From: JANQMX01 sp965247175
Lineage (GTDB): Bacteria; Pseudomonadota; Alphaproteobacteria; Kiloniellales; DSM-21159
Direction of reading: 5' to 3'
Assembly: GCA_965247175.1 (NCBI GenBank)
Contig: OZ252006.1
Span: forward strand, 2,294,001 to 2,358,000
Length of the DNA: 64,000 bases
The notes beneath the pieces were generated by a model. The model did not search any database, was not told the DNA's origin, and saw nothing but the letters and a program-made list of their open reading frames with translations. Both the position numbers and the translations under genes were made by a program. Positions 49,975-57,396 of this stretch are shown piece by piece; position 1 is the first letter of the stretch, and the number at the start of each line of letters is the position of its first letter.

Positions 49975-50427
49975 GTGTCCGATCTTACGGCCCGGTCTGA
50001 AGCCATTCTAAAGGCCCACTATCCTGAGCGCCTCACCGATCACTTCGCGCCGATAACGGTCGGGGCGACGGCTGCCAGCATGGATGAGGGCGCAAGTCTG
50101 ATTCTCAATGGCATCAAAACCGCGACATCCACTGCCGCGTGGGAGTGGCCGGAGGGGCAAGAGCCTTTCGTGGGGGCTCTATCGGTCCTGTTCGACGGCC
50201 AAGGCGAGGCACGTGCCGTCATCGAGACGACCGCAGTCGAACATTGCCGCTTCGGCGACGTCAACGAAGAGCTTGCCGAGGCCTATGGCGAAGGGGACCG
50301 CAGCCTCGCTTGGTGGCGCCAGGAGATGGGCGACTACTACCGCCGCATGGCGGAGGCCAGTGGACAGCAATTCGACGACAACACGCTCCTCTATATCGAG
50401 TGGCTGTCCATCGCCCGGCGCCTGTAG
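49975..50427 (+). CDS. ASCH domain protein
   Basis: 150 residues, GTG start with AAGGAACGAA upstream. The ASCH (PUA-like) core shows LILNGIKTATSTAAWEWPEG (about 42-61), LSVLFDGQGEARAVIETT and FGDVNEELAEAYGEGDRSLA, close to the pattern of the larger ASCH group. ASCH domains bind RNA or modified bases, and some are amidohydrolases of N4-acetylcytidine, but those are shorter. The substrate here is unknown. It stands 42 bp behind the AraC regulator and 233 bp before hypD. Confidence 0.85.
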   Translation: MSDLTARSEAILKAHYPERLTDHFAPITVGATAASMDEGASLILNGIKTATSTAAWEWPEGQEPFVGALSVLFDGQGEARAVIETTAVEHCRFGDVNEELAEAYGEGDRSLAWWRQEMGDYYRRMAEASGQQFDDNTLLYIEWLSIARRL

Positions 50428-50660
50428 CACGGCGGTCAAGCCGACGACGGCGGAATTTGACCTATCGCATGGTGGCCCCCTGCGATTGACCCTTTCATCC
50501 ACAAGATTGGGCTGTCGATAGCCTAAGCCGCAGTCAAGACGGCTTGGCTTGAGATCGGCCCTTTGGCCGGTGCCAAGCTTGAGGCATTGCATTTCAGCTT
50601 CGATGCAGCGTCGAGCAGCACGCCAGCCGATCGGGCCGAGGAGCGAAGGGAGATCCCGGC

Positions 50661-51803
50661 ATGACGTATCTCGACGAGTTTCGCCGCAGAGACCTAGCGC
50701 AGTCGCTTGCCGCAGCCATTGCAAGGGAGGCGGACAAGCCGCGCAGCTACAGCATCATGGAGTTCTGCGGCGGTCACACCCACGCCATCTTCCGCTACGG
50801 CGTGCAGGACTTGGTGCCGGCCAACCTGCGCTTCGTACATGGACCGGGCTGCCCCGTCTGCGTGCTGCCGATTGGCCGTCTCGACAGCGCCATCGAACTT
50901 GCTGAGAAACAGGGGGTCATCCTTGCCACCTACGGCGACGTGATGCGCGCCCCGTCCTACAAGCGCCGCAGTCTGATGAAGGCGAAGGCTGATGGCGCCG
51001 ACATCCGCATGGTCTATTCGAGCCAGGACGCCTTGAGGGTTGCGCGCGACAATCCCACCCGGGAGGTCGTGTTTTTCGCCACTGGCTTCGAAACCACAAC
51101 GCCGCCCACCGCCGTCGCGATCAAGCAGGCCGAAGCGGAGGGCTTCAAGAACTTCTCGGTCTACTGCAACCATGTCCTGACACCGGCCGCTATGCGGCAG
51201 GTCCTTGAGTTGTCGGACGGCCAGGAGACCGACGGCCTGTCCATCGACGGGTTTCTCGGCCCCTCCCACGTCAGCACCATCATCGGCACCCGCCCCTACG
51301 CTTTCATCGCGGAGACCTACCGGCGGCCCGTCGTGATCACGGGCTTCGAGCCGCTGGACGTCCTGCAGGCCACCCTGATGGTCGTCCGTCAACTGAACGA
51401 AGGCCGTCATCAGGTGGAGAACCAGTATCTTCGCGTAGCCAGCGAGGGCGGAAACCGCAAAGCCCAGCGTCTGGTGGCCGAGGTCTTCGAGCCGCGTGCC
51501 GGATTCGAGTGGCGTGGGCTCGGCGAGATTCCGGAGAGCGCGCTGAAGATCAGAGAACAGTACGCAAGCTTCGACGCAGAGCGCCGCTTCGCCTTGGCCG
51601 AACGACAGATCGCAGACGTCAAGAGCTGCGAGTGCCCCGCTGTTCTCCGTGGGAGTAGGAAGCCGACCGACTGCAAGCTCTTCGGTAAGGCTTGCACGCC
51701 CGACAATCCCATGGGCGCTTGCATGGTGTCAGCGGAAGGCGCCTGCGCTGCCTATTGGAGCTACCGGCGGAGCGCCGAGCCGATGGAGGAGGTCGCGGCA
51801 TGA
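50661..51803 (+). CDS. hypD: hydrogenase maturation factor HypD
   Basis: 380 residues, cytosolic Fe-S protein that assembles the Fe(CN)2CO unit with HypC. The conserved motifs are FCGGHTHAIFRYG (about 33-45), HGPGCPVCVLPIGRLD (about 60-75, the Cys pair), FFATGFETTTPP and NHVLTPAAM. C-terminal cysteines for the 4Fe-4S cluster occur in DVKSCECPAVLRGSRKPTDC and FGKACTPDNPMGACMVS. It is convergent with the hydrogenase operon (51853-56906). The other hyp genes (A, B, C, E, F) are not in the window. A 13-codon frame begins on its stop (ATGA) and looks incidental. Confidence 0.94.
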   Translation: MTYLDEFRRRDLAQSLAAAIAREADKPRSYSIMEFCGGHTHAIFRYGVQDLVPANLRFVHGPGCPVCVLPIGRLDSAIELAEKQGVILATYGDVMRAPSYKRRSLMKAKADGADIRMVYSSQDALRVARDNPTREVVFFATGFETTTPPTAVAIKQAEAEGFKNFSVYCNHVLTPAAMRQVLELSDGQETDGLSIDGFLGPSHVSTIIGTRPYAFIAETYRRPVVITGFEPLDVLQATLMVVRQLNEGRHQVENQYLRVASEGGNRKAQRLVAEVFEPRAGFEWRGLGEIPESALKIREQYASFDAERRFALAERQIADVKSCECPAVLRGSRKPTDCKLFGKACTPDNPMGACMVSAEGACAAYWSYRRSAEPMEEVAA

Positions 51804-51852
51804 ACACAGCGCCGCGGTGTGCAATTGTTGGAAGGTACTGAGAAGGCCTGAG

Positions 51853-52374
51853 TCAAAGGCGAGCCAGAGCAGCCATGATGTCCTGGCTGAAGGGGTCTTC
51901 GGCGGCGGCGAAGTGCTCGACCACCCGGTCCGCCGCGTTCGCCACGGGCGCCGAGAGTTCGCATCCGAAACCGAAATCGACGCCGACGATACCGATGACC
52001 ATCAGGCGGTCAGGCAAGCGATCGAGCGCCGCTCCGAGCGCCACAGCTTCCGGCAGTCCGACACGGTGGCTCGAGTGCACGAAGGCGGCGCGCGCAAAGG
52101 CCGCGTCTTCAACCTCGGTAAAGATGTGAATGCGGCCCGCATCCGGCGTCCCGTCATCAAGCCGCCCGATGGCGTCGACCACGATACAGACCGAACGGTC
52201 CTGCCAGAGCTCCAGCAGGCCGCTGCCGTCGCCCTCGTGCGTCACGGCCGGTAGGCCCCGGCCCGCGAGCGCCTCGGCGACATAGGGTCCGACCCCGTCG
52301 TCCTGCCGCTCGGCATGACCGACGCCGATGATGATCCCGCCGCCGCTCGCAAGTCGCTCAGACGCGCTCGACAT
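51853..52374 (-). CDS. hydrogenase maturation protease (HycI/HoxM-like)
   Basis: 173 residues from ATG at 52374, overlapping the large-subunit gene by 17 bp. The family opening GGIIIGVGHAERQDDGVGPY has the first acidic metal ligand, CIVVDAIGRLDDGTPDAG holds the second, and SSHRVGLPEAVALGAAL the His region. It would clip the C-terminal tail of the large subunit after nickel insertion. It is last in the hydrogenase operon, 49 bp from the convergent hypD stop. The 969-bp frame that extends upstream is out of register with the hydrogenase gene and is not the true start. Confidence 0.88.
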   Translation of the reverse strand: MSSASERLASGGGIIIGVGHAERQDDGVGPYVAEALAGRGLPAVTHEGDGSGLLELWQDRSVCIVVDAIGRLDDGTPDAGRIHIFTEVEDAAFARAAFVHSSHRVGLPEAVALGAALDRLPDRLMVIGIVGVDFGFGCELSAPVANAADRVVEHFAAAEDPFSQDIMAALARL

Positions 52375-53653
52375 CCAGCTTGAGGAAATGAGTGGCGCAG
52401 GAGATGCAGGGGTCGTAGTTGCGGATCGCCTGCTCACAGCGCCACTGCAGGTCGTCGTCGTCCAGCTTGTGGAAGCGCTCGACGGTGCTGACCAGATCCA
52501 GTTCGATCTGCCGCTGGTTCTGCGAGGTTGGCGGCACGATGGTGGCCGAGACGATGGCGCCGTCCTCCGCAACCTCGTAGCGGTGATAGCAGAGGCCGCG
52601 TGGCGCTTCGGTGATGCCGTGGCCGATGCCGGCGCGCAGCGGGGCGTCGACGAAGCTCGGCTCCGGCGGCACATAAGCGCGGGCGAGGCGCGCAGCCTCG
52701 CGGAAGGCGTAGATCGTCTCGACCTGGCGTGCCAGGAGGCTCTTGAAGGGGTTCCGGCAGCCCGGCACCAGCCCCGCCCGTTCCGCCATGGCGAGAATGT
52801 CCGCCGGCAAGCGGTCGGCATTCAGATTGAAACGCGCCAACGGGCCGACGAGATAGGGTTGGCCATCCACTGTCACGCCCTGCAGAGCGTTGGAGTGCGG
52901 CACCTGGCGTTCGACGAAGTGGTCGGGGAACTCGGCAACGCCGATATCCAAGCCGGACGAGGACACGATGCGCCCCTCGGCAATCGGGTAGTCGCTTTCG
53001 TGCCGCAGCGCCACGAAGAGGTAGTCGACCTCGAGGTCTGGGAAGTCGAAGCCCGAGAAGGCATCGAGCGCGGCGATGGACTGCGCCTCGCCGCGCTCGA
53101 GGTCGGGCAGTAGTGCGGCGATGGCCTCGGGTGCGGGCGCGCTATAGAAGCCGCCCACCCGGGTGTTCACCGGATGCACGCTGCGGCCTCCGATTACCTC
53201 CATCAGGCGGTTGCCGGTCTTCTTGGCGCTGAGGCCCGCCTCCACCAGGCTGCGGTTGGACTTCGCGAGTTCGATCGAGTCCTGGAGACCCAGGAAGTCC
53301 GGCGCATGCAGCAGATGGGTGTGCAGCACGTGGCTCTGGATCCACTCGCCGCAGTAGATCAACCGCCGGAGATCGACGATGGGCTGGGGAATCTCCCAGC
53401 CCAGCGCGTCTTCCATCGCCAGACACGCCCCCATGATGTAGGCGATCGGGCAGATGCCGCAGATGCGCGAGGTCACATCGGGCGCGTCGCGAAAGGAGCG
53501 TCCGCGCAGAAGACCTTCGAAGTAGCGCGGCGGCTCGAAAATGCTGAACTCGGAATGGACGACCTGATCTCCGTCCAGCTTGACCTTGAAGCGGCCTTCC
53601 CCCTCGACCCGCGCCAGCGCGTCGACCTGGATGATGCGTGTGCTATCGGTCAT
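52358..53653 (-). CDS. hydA: [NiFe] hydrogenase large (alpha) subunit, group 3b
   Basis: 431 residues from ATG at 53653. It binds the Ni-Fe active site: the L1-type motif RVEGEGRFKVKLDG, the first Cys pair in SRICGICPIAYIMG (about 58-71, with Tyr in place of the frequent His) and the C-terminal pair DPCISCATHFLKLDVERV (about 414-431). The nine residues after the His fit a short extension removed by the maturation protease encoded next. Gene partners (HydB, HydG, HydD) identify the NAD(P)-linked soluble sulfhydrogenase group 3b. It overlaps the small-subunit gene by 11 bp and the protease gene by 17 bp. Confidence 0.93.
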   Translation of the reverse strand: MTDSTRIIQVDALARVEGEGRFKVKLDGDQVVHSEFSIFEPPRYFEGLLRGRSFRDAPDVTSRICGICPIAYIMGACLAMEDALGWEIPQPIVDLRRLIYCGEWIQSHVLHTHLLHAPDFLGLQDSIELAKSNRSLVEAGLSAKKTGNRLMEVIGGRSVHPVNTRVGGFYSAPAPEAIAALLPDLERGEAQSIAALDAFSGFDFPDLEVDYLFVALRHESDYPIAEGRIVSSSGLDIGVAEFPDHFVERQVPHSNALQGVTVDGQPYLVGPLARFNLNADRLPADILAMAERAGLVPGCRNPFKSLLARQVETIYAFREAARLARAYVPPEPSFVDAPLRAGIGHGITEAPRGLCYHRYEVAEDGAIVSATIVPPTSQNQRQIELDLVSTVERFHKLDDDDLQWRCEQAIRNYDPCISCATHFLKLDVERV

Positions 53654-54410
53654 GGCGCTTCCTCTCTTCCGCAAAGGCCGGCGCGCCAGCGGTGAAGCCG
53701 CCGAAGAGGTCTCTGATGGTGCGCTCTCCGGCGCCGAGGGCCGCCAATTCCTGCGCCAGCGCTTCGGTGTTCGCCCCCTCTTTGGGGCCGAAGCAGCCGT
53801 AGCAACCGCGGCCGATGCCGGGGCAGAGGTTGCCGCAGCCGCCCTGCGTCACCGGCCCCAGGCAAGGGATGCCCTTGGTCACCATTACGCAGGCCGTCCC
53901 GGCCAGCTTGCATTCCGCGCATTGGCTATAGTCGGGCAAGGTCGGCTTGCGCCCCTTGAGCAGGGCGGTGATCGCCTCGATCAGCTGATGCTTGTCGATC
54001 GGGCAGCCGCGCAGCTCATAGTCCACCGGGACGTGATCGGCGATCGGCGTCGAGGTTGCCAGCGCGTCGATGAACTGCGGGCTTGGATAGACCGCGGCGC
54101 GCAGGCTGTCGTGATCTTGCGTGTTGCGCAGCGCTTGAATGCCGCCGGCCGTGGCGCAGGCGCCGATGGTGATCAGCAGCCGGCTGTCGCGACGGATCTC
54201 CCGGATGCGTTCCATCTCATGAGCTGTCGAGATCGAACCTTCGACCAAGGAAATGTCGTAGGGGCCTTCTCGCTGAGTCCGCGTGGCTTCCAGGAAGTAG
54301 GCGATGTCCACCGCCTCGGCGATGTCGAGCAGCTCGTCCTCGCAGTCCAGCAAGGTGAGCTGACAGCCATCGCAGCTCGAGAACTTCCAAACTGCCAGTT
54401 TCGGCTTCAT
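53643..54410 (-). CDS. hydD: [NiFe] hydrogenase small (delta) subunit, group 3b
   Basis: 255 residues from ATG at 54410; the frame is open to 54626, inside hydG. It carries three 4Fe-4S clusters. FSSCDGCQLTLLDC (about 11-24) and LITIGACATAGG (about 88-99) serve the proximal cluster, ELRGCPIDKHQLIEAI a medial one, and YSQCAECKL, IPCLGPVTQGGCGNLCPGIG and GRGCYGCFGP the others. Electrons from the Ni-Fe site pass through it to HydG and HydB. It is 2 bp after hydG and overlaps hydA by 11 bp. Confidence 0.93.
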   Translation of the reverse strand: MKPKLAVWKFSSCDGCQLTLLDCEDELLDIAEAVDIAYFLEATRTQREGPYDISLVEGSISTAHEMERIREIRRDSRLLITIGACATAGGIQALRNTQDHDSLRAAVYPSPQFIDALATSTPIADHVPVDYELRGCPIDKHQLIEAITALLKGRKPTLPDYSQCAECKLAGTACVMVTKGIPCLGPVTQGGCGNLCPGIGRGCYGCFGPKEGANTEALAQELAALGAGERTIRDLFGGFTAGAPAFAEERKRHDR

Positions 54411-54412
54411 CG

Positions 54413-55276
54413 TCAGAGCTCCCAAACCGACATGAGGTCGCGCACGGCGGGATAGGCAAAGACCGGCCCGTCGCGACAGATGAGATGCGGGCCGAGCTGA
54501 CAGTGGCCGCACCAGCCGATCCCGCACTTCATGTTGCGTTCCATGGAAAGGTAGATGTCTTCGGCCGGGACATCCGCGCCGGCCAGTGCTTGCGCGGTAA
54601 AGCGCATCATGATCTCCGGCCCGCACATCATCGCCACTGTCTCAGCCGGGTCGCGCAGCATCGGCGGAATGAGATCGGTCACGATGCCCACCTGACCGCT
54701 CCAGTCCTGGTCCGCCAGGTCGACGGTGATGCCGACCCGGACGCCGTCGGCGGCCGACAGGCCGAGCAACTGCCGGGCGAAGAGGATCTGGTCCGGCGCG
54801 CGAGCGCCATAGACGATGTCGATGCTGGCGAGTCGCTCCCGATTGGCCAGGGCCCAGTAGATGATCGGGCGCACCGGCGCGAGACCCAGGCCGCCGCCGA
54901 TGATCATCAGGTGCTTGCCGGCGGCGCGCTCCAGCGGCCAAGCATTGCCCATCGGTCCGCGCACGCCGACCCGCTCTCCTTCCGCCAGCCCACAGAGGGC
55001 TTGGGATATGGCGCCGACGGGCCGGATTGTATGAACCAAGCTGCCTGACTCCGCCGGATCGCCGGAGATGCTGATCGCCACCTCGCCGATGCCGTGGACA
55101 TAGAGCATGGTGAACTGACCGGCCTCGAAAGCGACCGCCTCGCCGTCGAGCGGCGCGAGGTCCAAGGTCACGCAGTCACCTGCTTCCTCTCGCCGGGAGC
55201 GCACCTCGAAGGGCCGCGGCAGCATGCCGGTCACGACCGGTGCGACGCCGTGCTCAAGCTGGCCGACTGCGTTCAT
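54413..55276 (-). CDS. hydG: hydrogenase gamma subunit, FAD- and NAD(P)-binding reductase
   Basis: 287 residues. A ferredoxin-NADP reductase fold: the FAD part has AFEAGQFTMLYVHGIGEVAI and VHTIRPVGAISQALCGLAEG, and the NAD(P) part has HLMIIGGGLGLAPVRPIIYW (about 110-130) and VAMMCGPEIMMRF. A C-terminal cysteine motif, NMKCGIGWCGHCQLG plus a later Cys in HLICRDG, binds a 2Fe-2S cluster. It exchanges electrons with NAD(P)H. It overlaps the cyclic-nucleotide-binding gene by 4 bp. Confidence 0.92.
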   Translation of the reverse strand: MNAVGQLEHGVAPVVTGMLPRPFEVRSRREEAGDCVTLDLAPLDGEAVAFEAGQFTMLYVHGIGEVAISISGDPAESGSLVHTIRPVGAISQALCGLAEGERVGVRGPMGNAWPLERAAGKHLMIIGGGLGLAPVRPIIYWALANRERLASIDIVYGARAPDQILFARQLLGLSAADGVRVGITVDLADQDWSGQVGIVTDLIPPMLRDPAETVAMMCGPEIMMRFTAQALAGADVPAEDIYLSMERNMKCGIGWCGHCQLGPHLICRDGPVFAYPAVRDLMSVWEL

Positions 55277-55767
55277 AGCGCGCGGCCGACTTCGGACGGC
55301 GGTGCGTAGAGGTCGAGCAGCCGCAGCCGTGTCGATTGCAGCCGTCCGGCCACGACCGGCAAGAAGCGCTTCAACACCTCATAGCCCGTGCTCGGGTCGT
55401 CATCGCACTTCTTGCGGAGACAGGCTGCATCGATGCCGGTGGCCCGGACGTCGCCCACCGCCCGCGCATCGAAGCGCCAGCGATAGGGCGGCAGGATCCA
55501 GGATGCCCCGACGACATGGCCCGGCTGCACCGTCTCGACGATCAGCTTCCCGCGGCCGGGCATGCTGAGCTCCAGGGCGACATCGCCTGCCCGCAACAAA
55601 TAGAAGACATCGGCCGCTCCTTCGGCCTTGAACAGGTAGCTGCCGGCCGAGAAGTGCGCATTGCTGGCGCAGCCGCCGAGCAGATCGGTGATTTCCTTGT
55701 CCAGCCCCGCAAACAGCGGATGCGCGGCCAGAATGTCGGCCATCGACTTGATGTTGCCGTCGGTCAT
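55273..55767 (-). CDS. cyclic-nucleotide-binding domain protein within the hydrogenase operon
   Basis: 164 residues from ATG at 55767, overlapping hydB by 4 bp. A CRP/cNMP-binding beta roll occupies about residues 15-125: ILAAHPLFAGLDKEITDLLG, FSAGSYLFKAEGAADVFYLL, RAGDVALELSMPGRGKLIVE and the phosphate-cassette region PGHVVGASWILPPYRWRFDA. There is no DNA-binding HTH. The C-terminus has a helix (VVAGRLQSTRLRLLDLY). It lacks clear cAMP-specific Arg contacts, so the ligand is uncertain. Embedded between HydB and HydG, it may regulate the enzyme or bind a subunit. Confidence 0.83.
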   Translation of the reverse strand: MTDGNIKSMADILAAHPLFAGLDKEITDLLGGCASNAHFSAGSYLFKAEGAADVFYLLRAGDVALELSMPGRGKLIVETVQPGHVVGASWILPPYRWRFDARAVGDVRATGIDAACLRKKCDDDPSTGYEVLKRFLPVVAGRLQSTRLRLLDLYAPPSEVGRAL

Positions 55768-56906
55768 CGGCGCTCCTCCTCGAAATTGCTGGCGCTGCCG
55801 TCCGCCGCAGCCAAGGCTGCCACCTCCGCCGTGATGTCGATGCCCACCGGGCACCAGCCGATACAACGGCCGCAGCCGACGCAGCCGGAGCTGCCGAACT
55901 GATCATGCCAATGCGCCAGCTTGTGCGTGATCCACTGGCGATAGCGGGATGCGGTCTCCTTGCGCACCGACCCGCCGTGCAGATAGCTGAAGTCGAGGGT
56001 GAAGCAGCTATCCCAACGCCGCCAGCGCTCCGCTTCCGCGCCATCGAGCGACGTGCGGTCTTCGATGGTGCCGCAGAAGCAGGTCGGGCAGACCATGGTG
56101 CAGTTGGCGCAGCTCAGGCACCGCTCGGCCACCTCGGCCCAATGCGGATGATCGTAGCTCCGCTTGAGAAGCTGCTCGACCCCCTCGGCCATCCTGCGCG
56201 TCTGGGCGTCGGCGCAGGCCCGCGACCCATCGCGCGCTGCCTGGAGGTCCTCTTCACTCGCCGGAATGCCGTCCAGCCGGCTCAGAATCTCTCGTCCGCG
56301 CGCGCTGCCGGCGGATACAATAAGAGCATGCCGCCCATCGTGCAGCAGTTCGTCCAGCGCCAAGTCAAAGCCGCCTTCGGCGCGAGGCCCACTGTTCATC
56401 GATGCGCAAAAGCAGGTACTGGCCGGGCGCATGCAGTTGACCGCGATCAGCAGCAGGGCTTCACGCCTTTGACGATAGCGCGTGTCGAGAAAGGGACCGG
56501 CTTCGAAGACCGTCGTCAGAGTTTGCAAAGCAGCCAGATCGCACGGCCGAGCGCCGATCACCGCGACCGGCGCGGCTTCGACGGGAGTCTCCTCGATGCG
56601 CAGATCCTCGCCCGTTTCGAACAGACGTTCCTCGGCCGGGTAGACCAAACGCTTCAGGCTTTGCATGGGTATCGTGTGATCGAAGAAGGCTTCGCGTGGG
56701 CCCTCGACCAGACGAACGCTTCCGCCATCCGCGTCTTCAACGCGCCCCCGGGGGAGATCGTCGACAGAGTCGATCGGTCCGAGCGACAAAGCGCCGTCCC
56801 GTTCGCGTGCGGCCCAAACCTCGTAACCCTCCGCATCGAGGACAGAGATCAGCTGCTCTAGGCCTTGCTCGGCAACGGCGATCGACTTGGCGGTGGCTTG
56901 GTCCAA
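55764..56906 (-). CDS. hydB: hydrogenase beta subunit with two 4Fe-4S clusters (group 3b)
   Basis: 380 residues from a TTG at 56906, preferred because AGAAGG lies about 10 nt upstream; ATG at 56978 is an alternative. HydB-type protein: an N-terminal region rich in Arg and Glu with IGARPCDLAALQTLTTVFEA, then LLLIAVNCMRPASTCFC, and two ferredoxin clusters in EVAERCLSCANCTMVCPTC (about 253-271) and GSSGCVGCGRCIGWCPVGI (about 339-357). It relays electrons between the HydG flavin and outside acceptors. It is the first gene of the operon, so the promoter should be in the 490 bp upstream, shared with the divergent antiporter gene. Confidence 0.88.
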   Translation of the reverse strand: MDQATAKSIAVAEQGLEQLISVLDAEGYEVWAARERDGALSLGPIDSVDDLPRGRVEDADGGSVRLVEGPREAFFDHTIPMQSLKRLVYPAEERLFETGEDLRIEETPVEAAPVAVIGARPCDLAALQTLTTVFEAGPFLDTRYRQRREALLLIAVNCMRPASTCFCASMNSGPRAEGGFDLALDELLHDGRHALIVSAGSARGREILSRLDGIPASEEDLQAARDGSRACADAQTRRMAEGVEQLLKRSYDHPHWAEVAERCLSCANCTMVCPTCFCGTIEDRTSLDGAEAERWRRWDSCFTLDFSYLHGGSVRKETASRYRQWITHKLAHWHDQFGSSGCVGCGRCIGWCPVGIDITAEVAALAAADGSASNFEEERR

Positions 56907-57396
56907 TGGAGACGTGCCCTTCTTATCTGTTCTGCGAGGTCCCCACCTTCCATCGCACGCTACAGCGTGTGCGGACATGAGCCAGATCAATCGCTGCACG
57001 AGCCATTTCCGCAAGTTTATTGCTCGGTGGTCCGGAACGATGACCAGCTGTCGTCGGTATGTCTCTGCGAAATCACACTCGTTTAGGGAAGACGACCCCG
57101 CTTCCGCCTAAAACCTATGTAAAATCAGCGTATTAGCTTTGAATGCTGTTGAGCCGCGCGATAGAACTATCCGACGAAAGAAACGGGGTCAGCGAGCAGA
57201 TCGCGAAAACCTCTCAAGATCGCCAAGCAACCCAGGCTGGCGAAACACGTTGGATGATAGAGAAACAAATCCGATGACATTGCCAAGTTGGAGCGCCTTA
57301 TCCGGGCAACAGGGCTGCGCGGCTCTCGCAAGGGTAAGCCCTCCTCTTCACAGCCTTTCGCCAGCGACATGAGCAAGCGTCGGAGCCGCACGAACC
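56907..57396. promoter_or_regulatory. divergent intergenic region between hydB and the CPA2 antiporter gene
   Basis: 490 bp with short frames on both strands that lack recognisable domains. Positions about 57100-57160 are AT-richer and hold a possible promoter. I see no FNR-type TTGAT-N4-ATCAA box and no clear inverted repeat. It probably holds the start signals of both genes. Confidence 0.4.

Noticed and set aside
51800..51841. Remnant of hypE after hypD
   Set aside because: Thirteen codons with no match to the HypE N-terminus; chance cannot be excluded.
57139..57372. 77-codon frame before the antiporter gene
   Set aside because: Basic, no domain, no ribosome site; lies in a divergent promoter region.
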